Assembly (NCBI GenBank): GCA_963682025.1 | Contig: OY821517.1 | Span: 333,975,144-334,039,143 of the forward strand | From: Cordilura impudica | Lineage: Eukaryota > Arthropoda > Insecta > Diptera > Scathophagidae | DNA length: 64,000 nt | Direction: 5' to 3' | Shown: positions 1 to 12,399 of the stretch, piece after piece | Layout of the letters: each line of letters begins with the position of its first letter | Position numbering within the stretch: position 1 is the first letter of the stretch | Made by a program: the position numbers and the translations under genes | Notes under the pieces: model-generated | The model's input: only the letters and a program-made list of their open reading frames with translations | What the model was told of the DNA's origin: nothing | Databases searched by the model: none

Positions 1-871
1 AGATTTAAGAATTTTTTCATTTACGAGTTTTTTTTTTGTGATAGTGGTTTCAAGAACAGGGGTGTATATAAAAATATGCAATCTTTAAATCTATTAAAAG
101 AAATTGCTGAATATAGCAAAAATGATGTATGTACTTTTAAGTTCAGAAAAGTTTCAATAGAACGGAAATTTGCCTTCAAGTCAATTTCATATATCGAGGG
201 CGTATATTCAAAAAGTGCTATCTGCGTCAATAATTATTTTAAAGAGAGCGTGTAAAACCAATTTATTAATAAGATCTGAAAGTATTTGTCGACCGATTTG
301 CTACAATATCTATTAAGAGATAGTCGTACTAATCCTGTATGATAGATATCAAAGTTAATATTAAATTTGACAGTTATATCAGAGAAAAGTTTGAAATCAA
401 AAGTTAATATTGCTGTCAAGTGTAGATAGCAAGTGTATAAGCCCTCGATATATACCATTCCCTTATTTTGTAACTTAAGTTACCACACTATTTTTGGCTG
501 TAAATTTTATTAAAATTTAAATACATCAACTTTTTTTTGTAAGTTATTTTGCTTTTGATTAGTATTCCAAGAAATCACTTCCAAACAATATTTATCTAAC
601 AATGTTTGTTTGAAATGAGACACTGAATACCAAAAAATATGTCTAAATGTAACGTAAGTTGCCATGGAATTGCCCTTATATAATAATGTTATAATATCTT
701 ACCTTTTTAGTTAAAATTATTCGCAATGTTTATTTCACTATAACTATTGTGATTTTTTTTGAATAATTCTTTGAAGTCACTCATCAAACTGATTGAAAAG
801 TCAACAGTAGTTAATACAATAATATTCAAATTCGCCAGGCGCGTTGATTTATATTTTCTTTAGCTAACTAA
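1..871. other. osa 5' intron, no recognised feature
   Basis: AT-rich sequence with short ORFs only. A weak internal inverted similarity is visible (around 185-205 against 440-455, around the words TATATCGAGGGC and GCCCTCGATATATA), so a degenerate inverted-repeat element may be present. I see no coding content. By position it should be part of the large osa intron. Confidence 0.4.
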
Positions 872-1241
872 TGCCCGTTTTCTCAATAGGCGATTATCTT
901 TTATCCCAACGAGAAACTGCCGATTAAAGAAATTTGGTTTTCTCAATGTCTGGTTTGCTTCTATTTTGTCCCAAAGCTAACCGGCACTCATCTGCCAATT
1001 ATTTATTTATCGTACAGATAAATTATTCTCCCAACTTTCATATCAATTTTGAGAGGCATTGCCAACTGAAAATAATTCTCCCAACTTTCATACGTATTTT
1101 GAGAGGCATTGCCAACTGAAAATAATGTTTTTGTCGGTACATTGAGAAAACCAAAATTGTTAACAGGCAGTTTATCGGTACAATAAATTTATGTCCTGGT
1201 TAAGTAACAGCCAGTTTGACGATACATTGAGAAAATCGGCA
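872..1241. mobile_element. MITE with TAA target duplication, PIF/Harbinger-like
   Basis: The inverted ends are TGCCCGTTTTCTCAAT on the left and ATTGAGAAAATCGGCA on the right, flanked by TAA (869-871 and 1242-1244). Inside is a 49-bp direct duplication (about 1027-1124, starting CTCCCAACTTTCAT). A 3-bp TWA duplication is typical of the PIF/Harbinger superfamily. There is no ORF. Confidence 0.65.
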
Positions 1242-1397
1242 TAAGTGTTATAAAATGATATAGGTTATAGTGAAGGCGTCCTATAGGCAGCCTTGGGTAT
1301 TAAAGTTTTTCTACTCTAATATTAGAAAAATAGTGAAATATTTCAGAAAGAACTTAATTATTTTTATAAAAAAAAACCATCATTGTTTTAATAATAA

Positions 1398-1738
1398 CTA
1401 GCAGATTCCAGCGCTCGAAATTCGAGTGCAATTTCTAGGCAGCTTTATTTTTCAACTTAGAAAATTCACAAACCCACACTTTTTTGGTTTATTATTATTA
1501 TTGTGAATGAAGATAACAAACTCATTAATAGCATATGTATAATTTTATGTATGTGTTAGTAGCAACTTTAAATGCAATTTACTCCAAATAAAGAAAATAA
1601 TTAAAAATCTGTAAATATGCAAAACGGCTAAAAAGAAATACCTTTCAAATAATAAACGTTTGGTCAAAATCGGGATAAAACAATAGAACAAAACATCGGT
1701 CACAAGAAATCGCCTAGCCTAGGTATTAATATTATAGA
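1398..1738 (-). mobile_element. Non-autonomous Helitron (family 1), complete
   Basis: On the minus strand it starts TCTATAATATTAATACC and ends with the hairpin CTCGAA/TTCGAG, about 12 bases, then CTAG. It lies between A and T as Helitrons do. The length is 341 bp with no ORF. It is the same family as 44533-44852, 45733-46113 and the split copy 48034-52070. Confidence 0.8.
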
Positions 1739-3517
1739 TAATAAAAAAAAAAAACAACAAATAAGAAATTATAATAAATAATGGTTAACTGGCAATTAAG
1801 TTTAAATTTAGATGGTATTAGTTAGAATGATTAATTATCGGCAACTATATTAAAATGGTATCCTACCAAACAGTAGTTATAATATTGAGTTTAAGACACG
1901 GATGGATGGTATCAAAGATTCGGCACAGTCGAATTTAACACATACTTGTTTTTACCTTGCTGTTATAAATTTTATTGGAAAATATTTGAATTTGTTAGTA
2001 AATAAAAAGTTATTTATTTAAGGAGCTCCATTGAGAGATTTCTTAATATTAATATTAATTACAATTTTTAAAAACTTTAAAAATGTCACAAAACCTTTTC
2101 CACAAACTCGTAAAACGTTGTCAGTATCCACTTGATTTAAAATGTAATACATGAATATGAAATCAAAGCATAGAAAGGTTGGAATAAAAATAATAAAAAA
2201 AAAAAAAAAAAACTTTGAACCAATTTTTCATTACGTAGCGGTGTAGTACCTTTTGTGTTACACATTAATAAGCTTACACAGTTACATAAAAACGTGAATT
2301 GAATTGCATACAAAGGAGTGGAGTAATTGTATTTTGAAACCATAAATAGGTCAAGTTCTTCTTTTGGCATGTTTACTTCCCTAACAAAAAATCAACATTT
2401 CATTTTTCCTTCCATTTAATAGAATCCTGTTTGTGATGGTTGATTGTTGATGTTGGTAATGGTTTCCATTTAAACTAAACCGGATTTCAAAAAAGCACTT
2501 TTAAAAAAAGTTTTGCCAAATTCAAAGAAATAAAAAAAAATACTAAAAATAAACACACACACACACACTTCCTCCTTCTGCTAGTATGCTTGCCTTCGTA
2601 CTTCTGCAACTAATTTATATTCCATATTATTTACTAAAAATAAAAGCAAATGATGGTTGTTGAGTTCGGGTGCCTGTGTAATTGCAGAAGAAACCCATGA
2701 AATAACTAATATATTCAAAATAAAAGAAATTCCAAACCCATAAACGATACGGTACATGTTTATATATGTACATATGTAGGCAAGTATTTAAACATATTTG
2801 TATGTACTCGTATATATGTATGTATACTTATATGGTGCATACCCGTATAAACATATTTTGTTTTCATTATTATTCTGGCAAAAATCGTGGAATTGAAAAA
2901 TGTTACAAAATACAAAAAAATACCGGCCGGCATATTTTTATTGTTATTGTTTATCACATTTTTATTATTTTTTGTAATTTTTTTTTATTTCTGATTAATT
3001 CCACTTGTTAGTTTGTATGTTTGTCGTTATGTTTAGTTTTCTCGCCAAGGTTGTTTTGATGAATATTTTTTATTTTTTTAGTTTTTCTGTTTTCATTTTC
3101 AGTTTCTTTTTGTGTTTTAAGTACAATTTTCTTTAAGATAAACATCTCTTTCGTTTTTTTTTTTTTTATTATATTTACTATAAATATCTACTATGGACTT
3201 TGTTGTTGTTTTATACACCATTTCCAATAATTAAACACTTCAAAATTTGTAGTACAAAGGCAAAATTATGGAATATAATGTAAACTTTTTTTTAATTACT
3301 TATGAACTCTCTAAATAGTGAACAAAAAGCGTATTCCGAAAAGGATTCCGTTGTAAAGATTACCGAATTATGTTTAAATTCTTCATTTTAGTGTTTTGAG
3401 GAAAACAGATGTTCTGTCTTCATTTTAAAAGTGCAAAGAACTTCAAAGATGTGTTTAGAGAAAGCGTAAAATAAACATAAACCAAATATGAGTGTAATTG
3501 TTATTAATTTTTTCCTG
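1739..3517. other. osa intron, no gene; simple repeats
   Basis: AT-rich sequence with poly(A) runs, a (CA)n run at about 2553-2567 and TATG/TACA-type repeats at 2757-2825. ORFs here are short and come from low-complexity DNA. I see nothing else. Confidence 0.5.
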
Positions 3518-3524
3518 CAGATTT

Positions 3525-4015
3525 GAAAAATCATGTGGGGACTAATTCGAAAAATGGACCGATCCTGACCATATTTTGTAAAGTCACCTATTTTTTAGAA
3601 AGTTTATACAACAATTTTGTTTTTTAATAGATTTAAGTGAAGATAGAAAAAAAAAGCAACTTTATATCGAGGCTATGACTACGAATTGGCCCACCGAGTT
3701 TATTTTTGGGGTACTTATTAATGGATGAATAAACACACACAAACTATTTAACCAAGATCTATATGATCTTATGGCAAAAGGTCATTTGTTTGGGGACTAG
3801 GTCTAAAGGCGTATAAAATCTCATATAACAAAATTTCATAAAAGTATATTCATATTTGCGACATAGACGCACAGACCGAAGGACAGACAGACGGGCGGAC
3901 ATTGCTAAATTGAGTCAGAAAGGAATTTTGAGTCGATCGGTATAATATAAAATGGGTCTAGGTCAATGGTCAAATATTTTTGGTAACTACAGCAGCAACT
4001 TATAAAGATCATTGA
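3525..4015 (-). mobile_element. Truncated mini-me/DINE-like element, inverted
   Basis: The reverse complement matches the central part of the element at 4138-4950: the GGATCGGTCCATTTTTCGA block near 3550, the ATCGGTATAATA block near 3940, and the GTCY-type repeat (GACAGACAGACGGGCGGAC, around 3880-3900). The 3' hairpin end is missing. It lies head to head with the next copy. Confidence 0.7.
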
Positions 4016-4137
4016 CAGATCATAGGATATCCTAATATTAAAATCAACCATAGACAGAAAAGTAAAAAAACTCTCAAAAAGGGGAGTTTTTCAATTGATG
4101 TTTACTCAAACTTTTTTTCTTTGTAGCAGTGGTTGAT

Positions 4138-4950
4138 TTTTATTATACACTATACCACTATGTGGTTTGGGTATAATGACTTTGTGCTGCTGTTTGTAAC
4201 TACCAAAAATATTTGACCTAGACCCATCTTTTATTATACCGATCGAATCAGAATCACTATCTGATTCGATTTAACGATGTCCGTCCGTCCGTCCGTCCGT
4301 CTGTCTGTGTGTCCGTGTAAAGCTTGTAATCAAACTGCAGGTCGCAAATATGAATATATTTTGATGAAATTTGCTATATAAGCTTTTATCGGCCATAAGA
4401 TGAACGCTATTGAAATTGGTGAGAATCGGTCCATGTTTAGACCTAGCCCCCATACAAATGACCCCTATGAAATCGACATAAATTGCCATAAGATCCAAAT
4501 TATCATATAAATCTTAGTCAAATTGGGTTTGTGTGTGTTTATTACATCCATTAATCAGTAGGCCAAAAATGATCCCTATGGGACAACTCTTAGTCATAGG
4601 CCCCATATAGAGCTGCTTCCCGATCTTCACTTAAATCTATCAAAAAGGCAAAAATATTGCAAAGATTTTTCTCAAATTTGGTTTGTGTATATTTTTTCAA
4701 AATATAAGTAACTCTACCAAATATGGTCAGGATCGGTCCATTTCTTGACCTAGTCCACATATAAATATAGCACCCGATATGAACTTTTTCATATCTGCAG
4801 CCAAAAAAATTAATAACAATGCCACTCAAATTTGGTTTATGCTTATTTTCTATGTCCAGTTAGTTGGGGTAATGAGATCAAAGGTATCAAGACGCATGGT
4901 ATTGGGTATCATATAGTCGGTCTAGACCGACTATAATTTTCTTACTTGTT
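4138..4950 (+). mobile_element. mini-me/DINE-1-like element with (GTCC)n core
   Basis: It starts near TATACCACTATGTGG. It carries a (GTCC)n/(GTCT)n tract at 4278-4312 after a GATTTAACGATGTCC block, and ends with a palindrome (TATAGTCGGTCTAGACCGAC...) followed by TTTTCTTACTTGTT. Dipteran mini-me/DINE-1 elements are known for an internal GTCY proto-microsatellite and a terminal hairpin; membership is inferred from that structure. Other copies lie at 9508-10306 and 49070-49867. Confidence 0.75.
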
Positions 4951-5079
4951 TTATATATGTATGTTCAAAAAAATTAAAAATTAACTTATTTATGCTTGCA
5001 AAAATATACAGTTTGTCAATAAAATCTTTGTACATGAAGAAAAAATAAAAAACTTCAAAAGAAACGTTGATTTCTAATT

Positions 5080-6770
5080 CAAATAACCAACTTTTTGGTT
5101 TCTTTAGGTGGACTCACAAATTTTCGATATGTTTCATATCACGACTCTGGGCAGGGGTATCAATAAATTTGGTGCAGTTAATGATTTACGATTTATGTGT
5201 ATGAACTGACCAGCTCTTCTATTGTAGCATAGTGTGTTCATCTATGACAATACTTTGATTGACTATCACATCACTTTGTAACGTACCGAGCCATCGGCTT
5301 TTGGAACAAAAGCAATCGGCGTTGCCTATCAATTTTTTCGACTTTTACAACAACACCATCTGATCACTCACGTAGTGGGTTAATTGTTAATTGTTGTATT
5401 GTACAATTTGCATGAAATAGGAACATTTCACCTTTTTCTTGAAACCTTTTCGGTATTCAAGTTTCCAGTAATCGAACTTAACCGAAGAAGAGAAGATTCA
5501 TATCGCACACCTAGTTCAAAAGTGACTAAACTCAAAATTTTAATTTTTCGGGTTTATATGCCTAAACTATGCACTATGTGTGTTTTGTTGTTGTTAACTG
5601 TTACTAAAAAGCAGTTTTGTATTTCTTTATGTTTCAATAGTATAAAGTTTTTTTTTCGATTTCTGAAAAATGAAAATTTTGAGTTGAGTCACTTTTGAAC
5701 TAGGTGTGCGATATATTGAATGGCGAAGAGGAAGAAGACTGCGTGAAACTAGTAAAAGATTTAATATATGTTTGAAATTAAAACTTTTTGATAACAGCAT
5801 TTTATTAAATTCATAATATTTGTAACTTATTTTTCGCTTTAAATACTGATAATTAATTTTGAGCGTTCGACAGACGTTTTCTTTTTTTAAACAAGCCGCT
5901 ATTTGATTTTTTTGTTTATATAATTAAATTATCTGTTAAAATATCTAAATTAATCACTAAGATATTTTATAAATATTCTAATTCTATAAATTAAAAAGGA
6001 AATTTCATTAAGCGCAGGGTCTATCTACCCTTCATATAATCTAATTTTTCAGTATGTACAATTATCCTCCTGGTTAATATTTTTAATATGAATGTATATA
6101 TCGGTTTATATTTCTCTTTTATCAATAGGGTGAAGTATAAAATACTTTCCTTTTATTGTAAGTGTTTGTCCAAAGAGAAATTCAATATTTCAACTACTGT
6201 TCCATTTTCCAGGTCGACAAAACCGAATTGCGGCCAGTTAATTTTTTAAAATATCAAGACTTCTTTGGTCATTATTTGATCAAAAATCTTGATTTTACCA
6301 ACTCCCTGGTTTAATATACAGCCCCATACCACAACTGACAGTTTTCCAAACTTTACTGTATGTATGTATCATGATAGTACATCATTACTTTCGTCTCATC
6401 ACAGAAATAACGTCATTTAAATCTTTTTTTCAATATTTTTCACTGACATCAGAGGGTTTTTTTTGTAGTCGCTCGTAAGGAATTTGTGTTTTTATAATAC
6501 ATTTTGGGTAGTATCATGTGAAACACTTAGCGCATAATCATTATTCACTTGAAGAGGTGATCCTCTTGCGCTGGATTGCGGCTTATGGTAAATAGTTTTA
6601 ATTTTATACTGATTTCAACATGCCGCGTCACCTTTTTTTGGTCTTCCTGGTGAACCTTTTAATTGGAGTCTTCCTTCTTTATCAGCACGGGATATGATGT
6701 TATACACAATCCTTATTTTAAGAGAGAACATAATAGCGATTTCCCTGGCTGAGTTGCTTTTATAACACGA
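5080..6770 (-). pseudogene. Degenerate Tc1-like transposase with internal insertion
   Basis: Reading the minus strand from 6770 down there are pieces of a Tc1/mariner transposase. A KGSPGRPKKG-like linker lies near 6640, a broken DES motif near 6400, and KFGKLSVVVWGCILNQGVG near 6300-6360. After a gap the C-terminal catalytic block IDTPAQSRDMKHIENL appears near 5110-5160 (compare DWPAQSPDLNPIENL). Multiple stops and frameshifts are present. The stretch between the two parts contains a MITE (5503-5711) and unrelated AT-rich DNA. It is a cut-and-paste transposon relic inside the osa intron. Confidence 0.65.
5503..5711. mobile_element. Palindromic MITE with TA duplication
   Basis: The inverted ends are TCGCACACCTAGTTCAAAAG and the matching CTTTTGAACTAGGTGTGCGA, flanked by TA. 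At least 40 bp of each arm pair. A related copy with the same arms lies near 53885-54104. The TA target points to Tc1/mariner mobilisation. Confidence 0.75.
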
Positions 6771-7166
6771 TTAGTACCTGTTACTTAAAAATGCGAGCTG
6801 ATGGAGAAAAATGGAGATAAGATTTGAAATCAGTGGCCTCCAATTAGTAAAAAATGGCAATAAAGTTCCAACAATTTTGTTCCCTTGTGTAATACACCAA
6901 TTGAATAATATTTTGGCAAACTCGTTTTCCTGACATTTTTTTTTTTTTTTTAATTTAAATATGCAAGGAATTAGGAAAATTATTTTGCACATTAACGCTA
7001 TGCAACCTCTTTCACATGCAATAGCATTAATAAAAAAAAAAAAATAACAAATGCACCAAATCCGCGGAAAATTTACACATTTATTGTTGTCTTCACTCAT
7101 GCAAAGATTTTTTTGACACCATTCATATTGAGTAAACATCGGTTTTTGTTGTAAAGTGTTGTCTTA

Positions 7167-7329
7167 TGCTGGCTACACACCAGGCAACGGTTGCTTCAAT
7201 GTGTTGTAGCAACAATGATACACACGTAGCAACGGTTGCCTCAACCAAGCAGAAATATCAAAAAGTTTCGATATTTTTCGTTGGTTGATGCAACCGTTGA
7301 AGCAACCGTTGCCTAGTGTGTAGCCGGCA
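7167..7329. mobile_element. Short palindromic MITE, TTA duplication
   Basis: The ends are TGCTGGCTACACAC and GTGTGTAGCCGGCA, flanked by TTA on both sides (7164-7166, 7330-7332). The internal arms GGCAACGGTTGCTTCAA and TTGAAGCAACCGTTGCC can form a nearly complete hairpin. It is the same family as 55227-55911. Confidence 0.75.
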
Positions 7330-7945
7330 TTATAGTGTTGAACAAGTACAGTAACGGAATGTGTGTAAAAAAAGTATATAAAGAATTTGTTATTGAAATT
7401 CTAAAATGAAAATAATATTTTCAACTTTTTATCTTTTACTGTGCAAAGATATTCTTGACAAACTGTAAATCAAAAGATAACTTCGTCTGACCAGTTCAAT
7501 ACTATAGCATCTCAAAATGTTACTGCTTTCCGTAATCTGCTCTATTGAGACTCAAAGAATCAGAGGAATATTATAATATCTTAAAATTTTACTGTTTTCA
7601 GTATATTCTTATACTACACTAACAAATTATACTATACAATAAAACTTTAAACCGTAATATCTCAAAACTATATATTTTGAGTTGCTACAGTATTGCACTG
7701 GCAAGACGACTTATTTCTGCTTGAAAAAAAAAAACAAAAAATATTTCTGCTCGAAAAAATCAAAATTTTAAAAAGCAAAGCATTTTCTGAATGAATTCTT
7801 CGACATTTACTTCTTTGTGCTTTTTTGGTTAAACATTTTTTATGGGGAGTAGTTCAAAATTAAGACTGATCACGACCATACATAGTAAGGTCACTTATAT
7901 TTCTCTAGAACATATGTACACAAAACAAATCTGATTAAAATTTAC

Positions 7946-8736
7946 CAGCCCAATTCTAAATATTCCCGGGGAAATGAGTTCCCGGGGAATTCATTTTTCC
8001 CGTAAATAAATCCTCCTATTCTAAACAGGCGGGGAGAAGAATAATATGGGAGAGAGAATTTCGATTATTCGAAGACAGCTGTTTTGCTTCAGTTTTGTTT
8101 TGTTTAAAAATTTAAAATTTTTTGTGGAAATTAATAGTAAAACGTTTTTTAAAATCTTTAATAAATTAAAATAAATACAAAAAAAATGTTAAGTGTAGCG
8201 TTTCTGATGGTAACTGAAGCAGAAGAGCAGCAGCAGGACAAGACGGAGCAAAGCATGGCAAGAAGAAAGCTACGTGATGCCAGCAACCCACTTGAATTGC
8301 CTGCTGAGTTTAATTTCCACTCCAAATTGCGTCATACGCGGCTTAGCTCCTCCTAGTTTCCTTTGAACATCCCGCATGCAACATCAGGGTTTGCTTGCAT
8401 TGTGTTGCATTGAAAGCAACAGTAATGCCATAATAATATTATTATACAAAATTTTAAATGATATATATTACTATTTTTCATAAAAATATTAAATACTTAC
8501 ATTTTTCGCAGCACTCCCTCTCAATTTTTTGGCGGAATTATTCCCAAATTATTCTCCCTTTTATTGACATTCAGAATAGCTACTTTTCTCCCGGGGAAGA
8601 TTTTCCCATTTTCGAAGCTCTTTTAGAATAAGGGTAAAGGGAAAACGGAAAAAATTCTCGGGGAAATTTTATTAAGAATAGGGGAACAGTGAATAGGGAA
8701 AAAATTCCCAGGGAATTGTTATTGAGAATTGGGCTG
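7946..8736. mobile_element. Non-autonomous TIR element with CCCGGGGAA subrepeats
   Basis: Terminal repeats are CAGCCCAATTCT on the left and AGAATTGGGCTG on the right, each followed by several degenerate copies of TTCCCGGGGAA. Inside is a 56-codon ORF (8186-8356). A diverged relative at 10863-11506 has the same ends. No intact transposase is present. Confidence 0.7.
8186..8356 (+). pseudogene. Transposase N-terminal fragment, possibly PIF/Harbinger
   Basis: A 56-codon ORF with ATG at 8186 and TAG at 8354. It contains MARRKLRDASNPLELPAEF, which resembles the N-terminal LRD-SNP-LP motif I associate with insect PIF/Harbinger transposases. The catalytic domain is absent. It ends inside the non-autonomous element, so it is best read as a leftover of the parental transposase. 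The family assignment is tentative. Confidence 0.4.
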
Positions 8737-8739
8737 GTA

Positions 8740-9507
8740 ATTTTTATATTTGTTATTTGAATATCAGCAGCAGTTTTATATGGAGACTGTATGATTAAAA
8801 GGTTTGCTGTTGGACTGAAGATTAGTGGGTGTAAATAAAAGACACAAATCTAATTTGTTCAAGATATACATATGTATAAGATAATCTTAATTTCAGTGGA
8901 GTTTTTGATGTGTTGTAGTAGTTATCACTTATATTAGGACAAAATCTGAACATGCGCCGATTTTCTCCAATTTCAATAGAAATCGATCTAAAATCGATCT
9001 GATAAAAGCTTGTAAACAAAGTTTTATCACAATATACAGGGTGACTAATTAAGGTTTTAATTCACATTAATAATTTTTTTGGTATTCATTTAAAATATAA
9101 TACATATATATTGAGTCGCACATGCGTCATTTTATTGGTTATCGTTATCGTTAGAATGCATTGAAGTTTCATAAAATCGCTGAAATTCTGCCCGGCTATG
9201 TGACAAGTTGCATCATCTTTTTGAAGGGAGTAGTTCTAGATAAAAACAGTAAGTAAGGCCCAACAATACAGCTTGATGAAACGATATACCACGCTGTGAC
9301 CCGAGTTTGATACAATTCCGTCGCTTATCTATGACAGCGATGCCAACTTAGCGATTTTCGTGCCAGATTTAGTGCCTTTTACCGCCAAAAATAATGAATT
9401 TTTTACATATAGCGCATTTTATAAAAAAGTGCAAAAGTGGCGTTTTCCAATTTCCGTTATTTATTATTTTTTTACTACCTTTCGTATTAAACCAAAATTT
9501 TGGCGAT
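8740..9507. other. osa intron, no gene recognised
   Basis: No family was identified. A CAGGGTG motif at about 9039 could be a transposon end, but no partner end was found. The ORFs at 8822-9019 and 9360-9584 have no recognisable content. Confidence 0.4.
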
Positions 9508-10306
9508 GTTTTACACCCTATACCACTATGTGGTCAGGGTATAATGACTTTGTGCTGATGTTTGTAACTACCAAAAATATTTGACCAAGACCAACCCACC
9601 TTTTATTATACCGATTGACTCTGAATCACTTTCTGAGTCGATTTAGCGATGTCCGTCCGTCCGTCTGTCCGTCTGTCCGTCTCTGTCTGCGTGTCCATGT
9701 TAACCTTGTAATCAAACTACAGGTCGCAAATGTGAACATATTTTGATGAAGTTTGGTATGTAAGCTTTTATCAGCTCTAGCAATGAACGCTATTGAAATG
9801 GCGAAAATCGTTGCATGTTCAGACATAGTGCCCATACAAATGACACCTATGATATTGACTTAAATTGCCATATGGTCCAAATTATCATATAAATCTCGGT
9901 CAAATTGGGTATGTGTGTGTTTATTACACCCATTAATCAGTAGTCCAAAAACAAACCCTATAGGACAATTCTTAGTCATAGCCCCCATATAAAGCTGCTT
10001 CCCGATCTTCACTTAAATCTATCAAAAAACAAAAATATTGCATAGATTTTTCTCAAATTTGATTTGTATATGTTTTTGAATAAATAAGTGACCTTACCTT
10101 ACCTGGTCAGGATCGGTCCATTTTTCGACCTAGTCCCCATGTAAATATAGCATCCGATATGATTTTTTTCATATTTAAAGGAAAAAAATTAATAACAATG
10201 CCACTCAAATTTGGTTTATACTTATTTTCTATATCCAATTAGTTGGGCCTAAGAGCCTAAGGTATCGTATAGTCGGTCTAGACCGACTATAATTTTCTTA
10301 CTTGTT
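9508..10306 (+). mobile_element. mini-me/DINE-1-like element
   Basis: It has the same layout as 4138-4950: CCTATACCACTATGTGG start, GATTTAGCGATGTCC block with GTCC/GTCT repeats (9650-9681), and terminal palindrome GTCGGTCTAGACCGAC followed by TTTTCTTACTTGTT. Confidence 0.75.
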
Positions 10307-10387
10307 AGTTTTATAAAAGAATTTTTAACAGTTAAAATTAAATCGAAAAGTACGAATACTTTTTAACAATTTAAAACTACTACCGTT

Positions 10388-10755
10388 TTCTTTTCTGACA
10401 AAAAATGTCGCATTTTATTGCACTTTTTTCAAAAAGTGTATATTTTTATATATTCTGAGTTAAGAGTAACCTTATCTTATATATCAATCGAAAGGTCTGA
10501 AGGTCGAGGCCTCGTAAATCGCAAAAAAATCGCTGTCATTATCATTGATCCCCTTTTTTGAATATTTTCACCCTATGACTCCAAAGAGGATAGTAATCAA
10601 TATTTTTTGCATTTTATGAACACAGCACTTTGAAACCTTTCGATTGATGTATAAGATAAGGTTGCTCTTAATTCGGAATATGTAAAAAAATACACTTTTA
10701 GAAAAAAGTGAAAATAAAATGCGACATTTTATGTCAAGAAAGAAACCAGCATAAG
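10388..10755. mobile_element. Palindromic MITE-like inverted repeat
   Basis: The left arm (about 10388-10501) contains AATGTCGCATTTTATTGCAC and ATATATCAATCGAAAGGT. The right arm (about 10636-10755) is its reverse complement, with ACCTTTCGATTGATGTATAA and AATGCGACATTTTATG. The spacer is about 135 bp. Arms of about 110 bp could fold as a long hairpin. Confidence 0.7.
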
Positions 10756-10862
10756 TAAATGGAAATATCGACACAGAATTAATTTATTTATTTTGTATAA
10801 AAATACTTACCTTCAAAAAGTCAGTCTATGAATATCACAACAAGTACTGAAATCTAAATATT

Positions 10863-11506
10863 CAGCCCAATTATGAATATTCTCAAGGAATTTCATTCTC
10901 ACGGAAAATACTTTTCTCGAGAAAAAAATTCTCCAATTATAAATTCCGCGTGAATAAATAAATCGAATTTCGAAGCCAGTTGTTTTGCTTATTGACAATA
11001 AATTTTCTATTTTTTTTTTTGTGTGTGCAAACGAATATAAATTTATTTTAAAGAAAAATTAAATAAAAAATGAATAGCATAGCTATGATGCGAGCACTTG
11101 TGGAGGAAATTTGTGTTGTACAATAACAACAACGAAATAGCTAAAAGATTGCTAGAAGTCAATTGCGGGCTGAATCTATGGAAAACGCAATCAATGCCTG
11201 AACTGGATTTCATTAAAGTTAACAAAAGTTGGTGTGCTTTATTTGTGGTCTTCAACCTACAAGAACAATAAAATATTAATTTTTTTTATTTAAATTTTGT
11301 TTTATCAAAGTACTTTTTACATTTTTATGTAAACTCCCGTCTGTTTTGCAAGGAAAATTTTTTGAGGGAAAAAACTAAAATGAAGTGCATTGAGAATAAC
11401 TACTTTTTTCCCATCGAATTTTTTTTCCGAAGGAATTTTTATTCATAATAGGGGAAAAGGGAGAAGTGAGATATTTCATGCGGAATTTTTGTTTAGAATT
11501 GGGCTG
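10863..11506. mobile_element. Diverged copy of the CAGCCCAATT TIR element
   Basis: The ends CAGCCCAATT and AATTGGGCTG match the 7946-8736 element and are flanked by ATT (10860-10862, 11507-11509), giving a 3-bp duplication. The internal subrepeats have decayed. Confidence 0.65.
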
Positions 11507-11859
11507 ATTATATTATTTAGTGCAATAATTTTTTAAAATTCCATTAATTCTGTAATAAATATTAAATGTAGACTAAAAATATAAAATTAATGTTGTGCTT
11601 ATTATAAAATTCCATAAAATATTTCTACTGAAATCAATTCACTTCAAACATATGTATGAAAAAAAAAAAAATCAAAATTTTATATAAAAACAATTGTAGG
11701 CCTGAACATGAGGAAGAAAATTAAGTTTTTATATGAAAATGAACAATTGTAATAAAAATTCTGTAGTTATTTCATAGTTTTTATGGATATACACTGAAAA
11801 AGTAAGATATACGCATTTCAGCGCTTTTTGAGGTATTGTTTAGCGATTTGATCTCTGGG

Positions 11860-12270
11860 TTAGAGTCACTCCATATTCGACAATTTTATTTGTTAATATT
11901 GCCCTTTAAGTCAGACATAAAAATAAAGTTCAACAAGTTATCGTCCTTAGCCAGCATTTGAATGATCTTCTGGCTAAATTCCATACGAATTGACAAATCT
12001 GCTGCGGTCATTGTCTGTTGATACCCATTTAAGCAGTTATGCTCTTTTATCTACAGCAGCTATAGTTTACTGCGCCCGCAATGAGGGACCTCGGTGCACG
12101 GCCTTCTTGTAACTATCCCACGTACGGCAAATTTGTTTACGGTCTTCATTGTAGTCCATCTGCTTGATGGAGAGCCTCCAAACGTGCGCCTAAACTCTCT
12201 TTGGGCGGAAATGACAAACTCCAATGCGTGATAAGCGGCTCACAATCCAAATTCTTATTTTATCTTCTCA
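11860..12270 (-). pseudogene. mariner-like transposase remnant, antisense
   Basis: The minus strand reads LEFVISAQREFRRTFGG near 12190-12245, then TTMKTVNKFAVRGIVTRRP. Further on come AADLSIRMEFSQKIIQMLAK and NCRIWSDSNPEI near 11860-11890. These are the order and motifs of the Tc1/mariner group in which the second half carries NCRIWS. Frames change several times and no full catalytic triad survives. Confidence 0.55.
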
Positions 12271-12399
12271 ATCGTCCATTTTTCTTAGATTGAAAGACCA
12301 ATCACTGAAATTTAAACCGATTAATTGTCATTCGTCAACCTCCCTGTATTTATAGTTTCGACCTGTCGTTTTCAAGGTTTAGATGAACATACAGGCAGA

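Noticed and set aside
2760..3011. Overlapping ORFs on both strands (65 and 81 codons)
   Set aside because: TATG/TACA-type low-complexity DNA yields Y/C/I/H-rich peptides on both strands; no start context or conservation evidence.
4271..4498. ORFs ending in HRQTDGRTDGHR and similar (also 9626-9835 and 49198-49437)
   Set aside because: They arise from the GTCY repeat of mini-me-like elements and recur only as part of those copies.
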